DNA of 64,000 bases from Schistocerca nitens (GCF_023898315.1 NC_064621.1:540041383-540105382); one strand, 5' to 3'; counted from the first letter of the stretch, positions 32,931-43,677 are shown. The notes: generated from the sequence alone by a model not told the origin. Made by a program: numbers and translations.

Positions 32931-33115
32931 GCCCATCCCCCAACCCCACCATTCGGATCTCCGGGAGGGGACTGCCAAGGGTGAGGTGACCATGGGACTC
33001 ATCTGATAGCAGGATGACTGGATCAGGGGCCGTCCTCGACAGTCTGAAAGGAGGAAAAGTCCATGCACCTATCCGGGATTGAACCCGGGACCTTCAGGAT
33101 GGAAGTCTACTGCTC
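32931..33115 (-). mobile_element. SINE-H (tRNA-derived)
   Basis: On the minus strand, GGTAGAGCAGTAGACTTCC and GGTCCCGGGTTCAATCCCGG are A-box and B-box-like parts of a tRNA head; the body runs to about 32931. Only one copy is seen here, so its limits are uncertain. Confidence 0.55.
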
Positions 33116-33500
33116 TACCCTCTTTCTTTTCCATTTTGTTAGTCATTGTTCTCGGAATTTGATCTGGGCGGATGTCAGATGACGCCCCTTCAAGTTCATC
33201 GCTGAATGCTTCGCTCAGTGTTTTTATTACAGAGGGAAACCAGCCCTCTGAGAGAACACGCTGAGCTACCGTGCAGGCCGGAGTGGCCGAGCGGTTCTAG
33301 GCGCTACAGTCTGGAACCGCGCGACCGCTACGGTAGCAGGCTCGCATCCTGCCTCGGACATGGATGTGTGTGATGTCCTTAGGTTAGTTAGGTTTAAGTA
33401 GTTTCAAGTTCTAGGGGACTGATGACCTCAGAAGTTAAGTCCCGTGGTGCTCAGAGCCATTTGAACCATTTTGAGCTACCGTGCCGGCGCCCGCTGGACC
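33116..33500 (-). mobile_element. SINE-I (tRNA-derived), interrupted
   Basis: On the minus strand, GCCGGCACGGTAGCTCAGCG, split by SINE-A, continues as TGTTCTCTCAGAGGGCTGG and TTTCCCTCTGTAATAAAAAC, then a body ending near AATGACTAACAAAATGG. The head resembles a tRNA 5' half. Confidence 0.6.
33274..33471 (+). mobile_element. SINE-A
   Basis: SINE-A with duplication TGAGCTACCGTG (33262-33273, 33472-33483), inserted in the A-box part of SINE-I. Confidence 0.9.
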
Positions 33501-33501
33501 A

Positions 33502-33502
<1 letters not shown>

Positions 33503-33552
<50 letters not shown>
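33503..33552. repeat. (TG)n microsatellite
   Basis: Uninterrupted TG dinucleotide tract followed by a GACAGA-rich stretch. Histidine-threonine ORFs across it are artefacts. Confidence 0.97.
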
Positions 33553-33553
<1 letters not shown>

Positions 33554-33569
33554 CAGAGACAGAGACAGA

Positions 33570-35150
33570 CAGAGAGAGAGACCACGTAAATGTAGTCGTG
33601 AAGATAGCAGAAACCAGACACATGCTTTTTCGTAACAACCTTCAAAAAATATAATTCACCCACGAAGGAGGTCGCTTGCAGAAAAATCGATCGACAGGTT
33701 CTTAAGTATTGTTAGTCGGTCTGGGACTTCTACCAAGATGGATTAGTCAGAGAGAGAGTTAAAGAAATGCGCAATGACCTGCTGCTGTGGTAGGCGCCTT
33801 ACTTGCAGAATCCGGAGAGCCCACTTTCAGTACAAGCCAACAAACATACATCTTTCTACAACGATCTCGCGTAATGCCAGCGACACCGTGATTCTAGAAA
33901 CCGGGTCTCTAAATTGATGAACTAAACTCGAGACTTGGTCAGACAAGAATTTTTTAGCGATCTCCCTCATATCGTACTTCATTACTTTTCCGGTCCGTCT
34001 GAACCTTACATCCTGCTTCCCACTTAGATAATTTTTCAGCTCGAATTGCTTCTTATTTTAGAGGCAGCATTCCAAAACGCGAGAGTTTATTGGGTGCACA
34101 CTGAGGTAGAAAATGTGTCGCTTTATTCGCCTCAAAATTCTGTTGCAGCGTGATGGAAAATCTAAGGGCACCGCCGTACACAGCAGAGACATTAATTTCA
34201 ACCGACCAGACGCTTTCTTTCGACGATACCGACACGAGCGCTTGGGGCTGATACTTGGTGTTTACTTTAGCGCTGGGTTGCAAAGGAATACGTTTATTTC
34301 CGCTGCCGTATTTTTGCAGCGATCGCGTATCTGTGCTGCCTTCCGGTTAGCAGACGGCGTGCGGCGGAACTTCCGCGAAGTGATGCAGATAACAGTCGCG
34401 CGGTGCCGCACGACGAGGACGCATATGTTGCCTGGGCATGTTTACACGTGGATATCCGCGTAAACATTCTGCGCGTCGTGCGTGGAAGGGCGTGTTTTCC
34501 TGCAGAAGACGCGAATGAAGCTCGCGCGGACTCGTGCCTTTGTAGGGCACACACGAGGGACACCGGAGTGACAGCGTTAAAGACCAGCATGAACAAACTT
34601 ACACATGAAATTGTGCAATTAAAAAAGTAAATTTTTTTACGTACAAGGACATTATTTGCGTAGAGACTCTCTTTGGTTTGTAGTGTCAGACAGTAAGAGA
34701 CGCAAAAGTAGAAGTAGCCATGAATAACAAGAGAACTTTATTAACATACTAGGTTAGTCAACAACATGCGTGTACGGCATCTCCCTGTTATTATGGAATA
34801 AATATTTCAGGATGGTGGAGAAACAAATATATCAAGTAGAGTTAATGCACCCTGTTTCGGAAACAACAAAGTTCCGAATCCGGTCCGGTTATCAGATACC
34901 TGTCAGAGGCGTCCTTAACACTGCGAATCGTTGTTTGTGAGATACTTCTTTTATTAAGTACTTAGTTGCTACCATTGTAGAGCAGGAAAAATCCACTAAC
35001 ATGTAGGCACATATCGTGAGGGATCAGGACAGGAAGCTCCAATAAAGCATTTGCGGGGGAATTACACCAGCTCTAACACCAGTATAACAACGGTTTTAAA
35101 TTACGGATGTGTATGTTCCACCAGTCGCCAAGGTCATTTATCTAGGAGGA
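33570..35150. other. Unique stretch, no gene recognised
   Basis: About 1.6 kb without a supported element. Open segments at 34053-34630 (up to 116 codons) occur on both strands with no recognisable domain. Confidence 0.35.
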
Positions 35151-35153
35151 CTA

Positions 35154-35201
35154 TTCGGAAAGTAAGGTCCGATCGGTCGCGAAATGGAAACCACAGTGAA
35201 A

Positions 35202-35271
<70 letters not shown>

Positions 35272-35660
35272 CAACAATTAGCTACACCTTCCAGCTACTT
35301 GTTGACATAATCGCCACTCCGACTGAGACATTTATTGTAGCGTTGTACCAGCTTCCCAATACCCTCGTTATAGAAGGCAGCCGCCAATGATTTCTGCCGA
35401 TTCTCTGCGGTGATCTACAGCTTGTTGTCTGTGCGAAAATGTCTTCATTGCCAGCGGTTCGTGTGAGCTAAGATGAAGACTAGAAGGAGCCAAGTCCGAG
35501 CTGTATGGTGGATGATCGAACAATTCCCATCGAACACGCTGCAGGAGTGTCCTCATTGTCTGTCCAGTGTGCGGCCGATAATTTTCATGAAGAAGGAAAT
35601 GCCTGACAGTTACATTGTGTGGGATGCATAAAATCAGGCGAACACTCTCACTGGCACTCA
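35154..35660 (-). mobile_element. Mariner-like fragment (DD34D type)
   Basis: A terminal-repeat-like start TATTCGGAAAGTAAGGTCC is followed by GCGAAATGGAAACC. The minus strand reads HFLLHENYRPHTGQTMRTLL and FDHPPYSSDLAPSSLHL, equivalent to the mariner HDNARPH and HPPYSPDLAPSDFHLF boxes but with the catalytic residues changed. A long AT tract separates the terminal part from the coding part. It is truncated at 35660 by a Tc1-B insertion. Confidence 0.72.
35204..35268. repeat. (AT)n microsatellite
   Basis: About 65 bp of pure AT dinucleotide, inside the mariner fragment. Confidence 0.97.
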
Positions 35661-35662
35661 TA

Positions 35663-35815
35663 CACTGAAGCGCCAAAGAGACTGGTATAGGCACGCGTAT
35701 TCAAAAACAGAGATATGTAACCAGGCAGGATACATCTCTGCGGTCGGCAACGCCTATAAAAGACAAGTGTCTGTCGCAGTTGTTAGATCGGTTACTGCTG
35801 CTACAATGGCAGGGT
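35663..35815 (+). mobile_element. Tc1-B terminal fragment
   Basis: It begins CACTGAAGCGCCAAAGAGAC after TA (35661-35662), followed by GGTATAGGCACGCGTATTC, the opposite end of the element from the 32.6-kb piece. The match fades after about 35815. Confidence 0.8.
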
Positions 35816-36569
35816 AGCAGGGCCAGATGAGAGACGGGCCAGTAGACATGAGGGAGACGTGTAAATCCCCAACGAGATCGGATCGTCCCACAGTGGCTTA
35901 AGCACTCCACTTATCTGCCTTTCGACTGAGCTGTCTCGACTCCGCTCCACACGTCAATTTCGCCATTGCAATCTTCGTTATCGGTGCCATTCCCTGAAAG
36001 TAAACAAGCCGCTCCCCAAATTGTCTCTCTTGCTTGCACGTCACGAGTCCTGCTCGAGATCGACGATGACGCACACGGTTGTTATTCTCAGTGTGACGCT
36101 AAAGAACTGCGACGTGAAAGACGGAACGAATTTCCGCCGCGCCTCTGGCATTTTTAGCTTATATTCATTCTAACTGTGCTATTGCATCGAATGCTGCTGT
36201 CATCGGGGGGTGAACGTTGGGCCAGTCATTTGAGTTGGGTACCCGAATGCCTCCCGAGGCGACGACAAAACCCTTGGTCAATTCACCGGTAGGGTCGGCT
36301 ATGGACTAGTCAGTCTTCCTTATGAGAGTAAGACCAGGTGGGGATGCTGGAGGCAGCGACGGGGTAGCGTGGTGTGTGCATTCTAATGGTTAGAAGATAC
36401 CAAGTGAGAAACTTGACGAAACATCTACTAGTACACTGGGATGATATTCCGAAAAAATTCATCAGTGAATCATTTTCTGTTCAAGAAAAACTGTGATGCT
36501 TTCGGTACCGATACTATTGTTCCGATATCATCGTCATATTCTTAACATGTTCGATTACAATGTATTTTC
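35816..36569. other. Spacer, nothing recognised
   Basis: No supported features. Confidence 0.3.
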
Positions 36570-37650
36570 TTCAGGTTGAAAACCTCCTGTTCACATCGCA
36601 ACACAGGTTTAGGAACCATGGTTCGCGTGAAACTTAGCTTGCCCCTTTCTTGCTTGATGTCTTTCGAACCATGCACGAGGAGCAGACAGATTCCATATTC
36701 CTAGTTTTCCGGAAAGCATTAGCATTTGAGACAGTGCCACACTTCAGACTGTTAACGAACACCCATGCGTGCAGACCAAGTCCTCGGATATGCGAGTGGC
36801 TCGAAGACTTCACCTGACGGACACAGCGAGCAGCAATCTGCGACTGTTCGCTGATGCATTGTAGTGCACGGGGAAGATTCGTCTTTGAGTGACTGAAGAG
36901 TATACAAGGTGATTTAGACAGAATTTCTATTTGGTATGATAAATGGCAGCTTGCTTTAAATTTGGAAAAATGTAAATTAATGAAGATGAGTAGGGGAAAA
37001 TGTAATGTTAAAATGCAGCATTAGTGGTGTGCTACTTCACACGATCATGTCGTTTAAATATGTAGACGTAACGTTGCAAAGCGACATCAAATGGAACGAG
37101 CCGGTAAAGTCGATTGTAGGAAAGACGAATAATCGACTGCGGTTTACTGGAAGAATTCTAGGATAATGTTCTTCATCTGTAGAGGAGACCGCGTACAGAA
37201 AACGCGTGCGGCTCATTCTTGAGTTCTGATCGAGTGTATGGGTTCCGCACCAGGCCACATTAAATGAAGAATCATACTAAATGAAGACATGAAAGAAATT
37301 CGGAGGAGTGCTGCTAGATTTGGTACCGATAGGTTCGATTAACACGTGAGCATTACGGAATTACTTCGTGAACTTAATGGGAATCCCTGTTTGAAATATG
37401 ATACTCTCTTCGTGAAATGCTGTTGAGAAACTTTAAAGGAACGGCATTTGCGACCGACCGCAAAACCATCCTAGACCTACTGCTACCAACGTACATTTCG
37501 CGTAATTCCCGAGACGACAAGGTAAGAGACATCAGACTCGTTCGGAAGCATATAGACAGTCGTTTCTCTCCCGCTTCGTTTGCGAATGGAGCAGGAAAGT
37601 GAATGACAAGCAGAGTATTCTACGATAATATATAATCTGATGTAGATATT
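36570..37650 (+). mobile_element. Degenerate jockey-like LINE fragment
   Basis: Plus-strand readings in several frames: DSIFLVFRKALAFETVPH (RT Asp region, near 36690), DLDRISIWYDKWQLALNLEK and MKMS (near 36910-36990), NRLRFTGRILG and the SVEETAYRKRVRLILEF segment (near 37130-37220). The C-terminal part continues to about 37600, ending near TGATGTAGATATT. It is heavily mutated, so it is older than the other LINEs of this group. Confidence 0.75.
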
Positions 37651-37676
37651 ATCTTACTGCCTCCGTCATTAATTTA

Positions 37677-37977
37677 CCGGTTCCCGTGAGATCACCGAAG
37701 TTAAGCGCTGTCGGGCGTGGTCGGCACTTGGATGGGTGACCATCCACGCTGCCATGCGCTGTTGCCATTTTTCGGGTTGCACTCAGCCTCGTGATGCCAA
37801 TTGAGTAGCTACTCGACCGAATAGTAGCGGCTTCGGTCAAGAATACCATCATAACGACCGGGAAAGCAGTGTGCTGACCCCAAGCCCCTCCCATCCGTAT
37901 CCTCCACTGAGGATGACACGGCGGTCGGATGGTCCCGGTAGGCCACTCGTGGCCTGAAGGCGGAGTGAGTGCTCTGC
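37677..37977 (+). mobile_element. 5S-SINE, 5'-truncated
   Basis: It starts inside the 5S-like head (CCGGTTCCCGTGAGATCACC) and continues through CGCTGTCGGGCGTGGTCGG and the same body as at 5410-5946. A 10-bp duplication CATTAATTTA flanks it (37667-37676, 37978-37987). Confidence 0.88.
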
Positions 37978-38001
37978 CATTAATTTAACTTGGTGCCATG
38001 A

Positions 38002-38004
<3 letters not shown>

Positions 38005-38063
<59 letters not shown>
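38005..38063. repeat. (CT)n microsatellite
   Basis: About 58 bp of CT dinucleotide. Confidence 0.97.
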
Positions 38064-38068
<5 letters not shown>

Positions 38069-38730
38069 TGTCACAGCAAAAGCATTTTATCGTTTAAGCT
38101 CAATAAATTATTAAAATAGCCTCCTTCCATCCGTTCAAGTCCAATGTGAATGCCAGAGAGGGATTCTGGATGTTCAGAGAAGCTGTGCTGCATCAGAGTT
38201 GAATTAGTCTAATCATAGTACATTAGCAAACACGTTCACTTTTCAATTCTGCATCGTGATTGTAAGTAGCAGGGAGTGCGCATCTGTGCCGTTGCATGAA
38301 CGGATTTTTAACTAGCTGTGCTTATGGAATGATTTGTTCAAAAGCCGAAGACCGTGATGCAGGCTCTATTTAACCTGTCATCCTTCCACTATCCACACAA
38401 CGTGCGTAGAAATAAATCTTTAAACATGAGAACTGAGGTTCAGAAAATTGCAACAAACCGCTGGGCACGTACCTGAAACTTAATATCATATATTCTTAAA
38501 ACCAATCGTTACAATCCTCAACATCTTTTCAGGTTCGCTAACAGTTCAAAATTCTGACATTTACCAGTTTTTAATGACAACCGCAACAGTAACATATTCT
38601 GACAATTACATGCAATATCTCCACAAAAGCTCATACTGTATTAGCCCCAGTTCATTTCTCCCTTAATATGAAAATTACAAGGAATAAGCATATTTCATTT
38701 TCCAGAGAGCACAACGCACTATTGCAATTG
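38064..38730. other. Spacer, nothing recognised
   Basis: AT-rich, no supported features. Confidence 0.3.
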
Positions 38731-38771
38731 TACACTTAGGTGGCAAGTCATGGGACAGCGATATGCAAATA

Positions 38772-40193
38772 CACTCCTGGAAATTGAAATAAGAACACCG
38801 TGAATTCATTGTCCCACGAAGGGGAAACTTTATTGACACATTCCTGGGGTCAGATACATCACATGATCACACTGACAGAACCACAGGCACATAGACACAG
38901 GCAACAGAGCATGCACAATGTCGGCACTAGTACAGTGTATATCCACCTTTCGCAGCAATGCAGGCTGCTATTCTCCCATGGAGACGATCGTAGAGATGCT
39001 GGATGTAGTCCTGTGGAACGGCTTGCCATGCCATTTCCACCTGGCGCCTCAGTTGGACCAGCGTTCGTGCTGGACGTGCAGACCGCGTGAGACGACGCTT
39101 CATCCAGTCCCAAACATGCTCAATGGGGGACAGATCCGGAGATCTTGCTGGCCAGGGTAGTTGACTTACACCTTCTAGAGCACGTTGGGTGGCACGTGAT
39201 ACATACGGACGTGCATTGTCCTGTTGGAACAGCACGTTCCCTTGCCGGTCTAGGAATGGTAGAACGATGGGTTCGATGACGGTTTGGATGTACCGTGCAC
39301 TATTCAGTGTCCCCTCGACGATCACCAGTGGTGTACGGCCAGTGTAGGAGATCGCTCCCCACACCATGATGCCGGGTGTTGGCCCTGTGTACCTCGGTCG
39401 TATGCAGTCCTGATTGTGGCACTCACCTGCACGGCGCCAAACACGCATACGACCATCATTGGCACCAAGGCAGAAGTGACTCTCATCGCTGAAGACGACA
39501 CGTCTCCATTCGTCCCTCCATTCACGCCTGTCGCGACACCACTGGAGGCGGGCTGCACGATGTTGGGGCGTGAGCGGAAGACGGCCTAACGGTGTGCGGG
39601 ACCGTAGCCCAGCTTCATGGAGACGGTTGCGAATGGTCCTCGCCGATACCCCAGGAGCAACAGTGTCCCTAATTTGCTGGGAAGTGGCGGTGCGGTCCCC
39701 TACGGCACTGCGTAGGATCCTACGGTCTTGGCGTGCATCCGTGCGTCGCTGCGGTCCGGTCCCAGGTCGACGGGCACGTGCACCTTCCGCCGACCACTGG
39801 CGACAACATCGATGTACTGTGGAGACCTCACGCCCCACGTGTTGAGCAATTCGGCGGTACGTCCACCCGGCCTCCCGCATGCCCACTATACGCCCTCGCT
39901 CAAAGTCCGTCAACTGCACATACGGTTCACGTCCACGCTGTCGCGGCATGCTACCAGTGTTAAAGACTGCGATGGAGCTCCGTATGCCACGGCAAACTGG
40001 CTGACACTGACGGCGGCGGTGCACAAATGCTGTGCAGCTAGCGCCATTCGACGGCCAACACCGCGGTTCCTGGTGTGTCCGCTGCGCCGTGCGTGTGATC
40101 ATTGCTTGTACAGCCCTCTCGCAGTGTCCGGAGCAAGTATGGTGGGTCTGACACACCGGTGTCAATGTGTTCTTTTTTCCATTTCCAGGAGTG
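38772..40193 (-). mobile_element. Tc1-E copy 2, apparently complete
   Basis: 1422 bp, inverted ends CACTCCTGGAAATTGAAA / reverse of GAAAAAAGAACAC...AGGAGTG side, with TA at 38770-38771 and 40194-40195. It carries one uninterrupted transposase frame. Both ends, the target duplications and the frame look intact. It is nested in Tc1-F, so it arrived later. Confidence 0.96.
38927..39949 (-). CDS. Tc1-type transposase, intact, 340 aa
   Basis: The enzyme would bind the terminal repeats and cut and reinsert the element at TA sites in the nucleus. The frame is open to 40222, beyond the element end at 40193; I chose the ATG at 39949 (MPRQRGREPYVQLTDFERG) because it gives the usual ~340-residue length and starts at the HTH domain. 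Residues 10-60 form an HTH (GWTYRRIAQHVG, STVHRCCRQW); RRPGTGPQRR near 60-69 is a GRPR-like basic linker; a second HTH covers about 85-125. The catalytic triad is D155 (FSDES), D244 (FQQDN) and E277 (SPIEH), only 32 residues between the last two rather than the usual 34. Residue 249 is Tyr where the other copy has His. No promoter was identified. Whether it is active is unknown. Confidence 0.93.
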   Translation of the reverse strand: MPRQRGREPYVQLTDFERGRIVGMREAGWTYRRIAQHVGREVSTVHRCCRQWSAEGARARRPGTGPQRRTDARQDRRILRSAVGDRTATSQQIRDTVAPGVSARTIRNRLHEAGLRSRTPLGRLPLTPQHRAARLQWCRDRREWRDEWRRVVFSDESHFCLGANDGRMRVWRRAGECHNQDCIRPRYTGPTPGIMVWGAISYTGRTPLVIVEGTLNSARYIQTVIEPIVLPFLDRQGNVLFQQDNARPYVSRATQRALEGVSQLPWPARSPDLSPIEHVWDWMKRRLTRSARPARTLVQLRRQVEMAWQAVPQDYIQHLYDRLHGRIAACIAAKGGYTLY

Positions 40194-40892
40194 TATATAG
40201 ACAGCGGTAGTGACGCGTACACAAGGTGTAAGAGGGCAGTGAATTGACAGAGCTGTACTCACGTGATTCACGTGAAAAGCTTTTCGACGTGATTGTGCCT
40301 GCACGACAGGAATTAACAGACTTTGAACACGGAATGGTAGTTGGAGCTAGACGCGTGGGACATTCCATTTCGGAAATCGTTAGGGAATTCAGTATTCCGA
40401 GATCCACAGTGCCAAGAACGTGCTGGGAATACCAGATTGCAGGTATTACCTCTCAGTGCTAACAGTAAAGAAACATTTCGTAAAATAACCGCAGAAGTCA
40501 ATGTGGGACGTACGATGAACGTATCAAAGAGGATAGTGCGGCGAAATTAGGCGTTAATGGGTTATAGCAGCAGACGAACGACACGAGCGCCTTTGCTAAC
40601 TGCACGACATCGCCTGGGCACGTGACCAAATCATTTGGACCCTAGACGAGTGCAAAACCGAGGTCTGGTCAGATCAGTCCCGATTTCAGAGCTGATGGTA
40701 GGGTTCGAGTGTGTCGCAGACCCCACGAAGATGTGGACCAAAATTGTTAAGAAGGCACTGCCAAGCTGGTGGTGGCTCCATAATGATATGGGCTGTGGTT
40801 ACATCGAATGGCCTGGGTCCTCTGGTTCAACTGAATCGGTTATTTACCGGCGATAGTTATGTTCGACTACTTGGAGACCATTTCAGCCATTC

Positions 40893-41287
40893 CCGGAGTG
40901 GCCGAGCGGTTCTAGGCGCTTCAGTCTGGAACCGCGCGACCGCTACGGCCGCAGGTTCGATGGTTCAAATGGCTCTGAGCACTATGGGACTCAACTGCTG
41001 AGGTCATTAGTCCCCTAGAACTTAGAACTAGTTAAACCGAACTAACCTAAGGACATCACAAACATCCATGCCCGAGGCAGGATTCGAACCTGCGACCGTA
41101 GCGGTCTTGCGGTTCCAGACTGCAGCGCCTTTAACCGCACGGCCACTTCGGCCGGCCCGCAGGTTCGAATCCTGCCTCGGGCATGGATGTGTGTGATGTC
41201 CTTAGGTTGGTTAGGTTTAAGTAGTTGTAAGTTCTGGGGGACTGATGACCTTAGCTGTTAAGTCCCATAGTGATCAGAGCCATTTTG
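40893..41287 (+). mobile_element. SINE-A, interrupted by SINE-A
   Basis: Plus-strand SINE-A with duplication CAGCCATTC (40884-40892, 41288-41296), split at its B-box by another SINE-A in opposite orientation. Confidence 0.9.
40961..41156 (-). mobile_element. SINE-A nested in SINE-A
   Basis: Duplication CCGCAGGTTCGA (40949-40960, 41157-41168) shows that the target was the B-box of the resident SINE-A. Confidence 0.93.
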
Positions 41288-41618
41288 CAGCCATTCGACT
41301 TGAAGTTTCTAAACAACGATGGATTATTTTATGGATGACAGTGCGCCACGTCACCGGGCCACAATTGTTCGCGATTGGTTTGAAGAACATTCTGGAAAAT
41401 TCTAGTGAATGATTTGACCACCGAGACCGCCCGACATGATTTCCATCGAACATTTACGGGACATAATCGAGAGATTGCACAAAATCCTGCACCTGCGAAG
41501 TTTTCGCAATTATGGACGGTTATAGAGGCTGCATAGTTCAATATTTCTGCATAGAACTTCTAACGGCTTGTTGAGTGCACGCCACATGAAGTCGCTGTAC
41601 TACGTCTGGCAAAATGAA

Positions 41619-41774
41619 AAAAATGTTCAATTGTGTGTGAAATCTTATGGGACTTAACTGCTAAGGTCATCAGTCACTAAGCTTACACACTACTTAACCT
41701 AAATTATCCTAAGGGCAAACACACACACCCATGCCCAAGGAAGGACTCGAACCTCCGCCGGCATCAACCGCACA
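41619..41774 (-). mobile_element. SINE-C, head-truncated
   Basis: On the minus strand: GGCGGAGGTTCGAGTCCTTC, GGTTAAGTAGTGTGTAAGC and TCACACACAATTG. Duplication GGCAAAATGAA (41608-41618, 41775-41785). Related to the copy at 30794-30977. Confidence 0.85.
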
Positions 41775-41844
41775 GGCAAAATGAAGGTCGACATGTTATT
41801 AGGAGGTATCCCTTGACTTGTCACCACAGTGTGTGTGGTACGTT

Positions 41845-42007
41845 ATCGCTTGCCGTAGGCGTTCTCACGTTTCCAATAGTATTCTCAGTTTCTTTAAACA
41901 CAGAATGGAACAGAAAAAGGGTACAAAAAGTGGAGATCATACAAGCAATGCATGATACACTCTGTCGTGCTAGCAGAGTATTTATGCAGACGTAGATGTA
42001 GATGTAT
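41845..42007 (+). mobile_element. LINE 3' tail fragment
   Basis: It ends with GCAGACGTAGATGTAGATGT, the (ATGTAG)n tail of the jockey-like LINEs in this window. No coding part is recognisable. Confidence 0.5.
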
Positions 42008-42800
42008 CGCCACAGTTTTCGCTATCAGGTTCGTAATGTGGAATCTGGTGCTGGGAGGCCCCTAGTGGAGAGTAGCAGGTGCTGTTGTCGCGCGAGTTGC
42101 TCGTAAAAGCAGGCCGCCTCGGCTGTGCTGGGCTGTGTTACTCCCCGGCCGCAAATGCCACGGCTGGCCCCGCTTCCTCCCAGCTGCCTTGACAGGCATC
42201 CCAAGGCTGACTCGCATTACGGAAACGCTCGTACACCACGGCACCTTTCCCCAGACTCTAGACGAAAGTCGCGCAGGTGCGGTTGCGGCTGCATCGATCT
42301 GCCTGCCACGTTCTCAAGCCAACAGCCTACTGCGTGATCGATCAGTCTCGTCGCAACCAGTTAGAAATTATTTTTTTTTTGTTTTTTTGTGTTTTGCAAG
42401 CAATAGGGTTGAAAAGTCTTAGCAAGTAGTTACCGATCCCTAGATTTCGCTCCTGTGTCTTGAATTGAAGTCCAAACATCTTTGCAGCGCCGCATGAAGC
42501 TACGAATAAGAGTTGTTGTCTATAATTCGATTTTCGGATGGGGACACGTCCTCACGGAAGACCAAAGTGATGAGAATCAACAGATATCAAAGTTATGTTG
42601 AAAATCATCGGAACGAAAGACTTTGGAACAAATGTAACTTTCTAGGTGCTTAGGAAGTATTGTGAGACAAATTGGAAGCTGTGTAGAGGAATAAGAAATA
42701 GAATATCTATGAGTAAAACAGAGATAGTGATACGTTTGTGGACAGCGAAAACAGTTCCGACAGAATTAATAGATTACCCAAATGTTTTATCTGCAGCGGA
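42008..42800. other. Spacer with possible LINE debris
   Basis: GC-rich at 42050-42310 with no supported exon. At 42600-42780 a degenerate plus-strand pattern resembles the end of an RTE-like ORF2, but frames are broken and I cannot assign it firmly. Confidence 0.3.
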
Positions 42801-42810
42801 GTGTTGTATG

Positions 42811-43146
42811 GGACAACGGCCTTGCCACAGTGGTAACACCGGTTCCCGTTAGATCATCGAAGTTAAGCGCTGTCGGGCTGGGCTAGCACTTGGAGATGGG
42901 AGACCATCCCGTCTGCCGAGCGCTGTTGGCAAGCGGGGTGCACTCAGCCCTTGTGAGGCAAACTGAGGAGCTACTTGAGTGAGAAGTAGCGGCTCCGGTC
43001 TCGGAAACTGACATACGGCCGGGAGAGCGGTGTGCTGACCACATGCCCCTCCATATCCGCATCCAGTGACGCCTGTGGGCTTGAGGATGAGACGGCGACC
43101 AGTCGGTACCTTTGGACCTTCATGGCCTGTGCGGGAGGAGATAGTA
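42811..43146 (+). mobile_element. 5S-SINE, second subfamily
   Basis: The 5S-like head (ACAACGGCCTTGCCACAGTG, GGTTCCCGTTAGATCATCG, ACTTGGAGATGGGAGACCAT) is followed by a body that differs from the 5.4-kb subfamily (AGCGGCTCCGGTCTCGG, TGTGGGCTTGAGGATGAG). The near-duplication GTGTT(G/A)TATG flanks it (42801-42810, 43147-43156). Confidence 0.82.
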
Positions 43147-43156
43147 GTGTTATATG

Positions 43157-43667
43157 ACACTCCTAATGTACAGCCGTTTTAGACCTCCTTTATTTATATT
43201 ACGTCTGATACTGGGCGGATGCAAGTGCTGTCGTTGAGATGTGAACATTGTTAGTCCTGTTGCATTTATCATTTTAGGTCTAACTAAGCTTTTTATACTA
43301 AGGTGTTTTTGTTCTTTAAGGACGAGTCTATACATAGCTACCGATCCTAACAGTTTGCATTATTCCCCTATCACACCTCACCTCTCGTTTTTCTATTGCT
43401 CAGTTTTTAGATATATTTATCATCCGTGTCCACTATTTCAGTTGTATTTTTTTTTTATATCTCTTTGTTGTGATGAACTGTCACGTTGGCTTCTAGGCAT
43501 TTTCCGATTGGCTTTAGGCCGATTCCTCACGTTTGTGTGTTATTTGATTATTCTTATGTTTGTAGCTCTGTTCGTATCGATCTTGTGAACTACACTAACG
43601 TAAGCGTACGGAACAGACAACTTCCTTTTCTCGCTCTTTTGCGACTATTTATTTCGCTTCCACATCT
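43157..43667. other. T-rich spacer, nothing recognised
   Basis: An open frame of about 115 codons (43241-43588) is Phe/Leu/Ile-rich because of the T-rich strand and has no recognisable domain. Confidence 0.3.
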
Positions 43668-43677
43668 CTCCCCCAAA

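Larger units (their letters stand above)
38733..41831 (+). mobile_element. Tc1-F: Tc1-like transposon, split by three insertions
   Basis: The left end CACTTAGGTGGCAAGTCATG follows TA (38731-38732); the right end is the reverse complement pair CTTGTCACCACAGTG at 41831. Tc1-E copy 2 entered 39 bp from the left end, then SINE-A plus a nested SINE-A, then SINE-C. The plus strand encodes a broken transposase; ELTDFEHGMVVGARRVGHSI is readable near 40307-40370 and WTKIVKKALPSWWWLHND at 40735. Confidence 0.85.

Noticed and set aside
33435-33663. His/Thr-rich open frames
   Set aside because: Translation of a TG microsatellite.
34053-34630. Candidate gene from overlapping open frames
   Set aside because: Frames of similar length on both strands with no domain, and no splice signals.
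35051-35390. Ile/Tyr-repeat open frames
   Set aside because: Translation of an AT microsatellite.
37677-37780. 5S rRNA gene
   Set aside because: Only the 5' two thirds resemble 5S, and a SINE body and target duplication follow.
39950-40222. N-terminal extension of the intact transposase frame to 431 residues
   Set aside because: The upstream codons run past the element's terminal repeat at 40193 and are untranslated-region sequence in frame by chance; the ATG at 39949 gives the family length.
43241-43588. 115-codon hydrophobic frame as a membrane protein
   Set aside because: Hydrophobicity follows from the T-rich strand; no start context or homology recognised.
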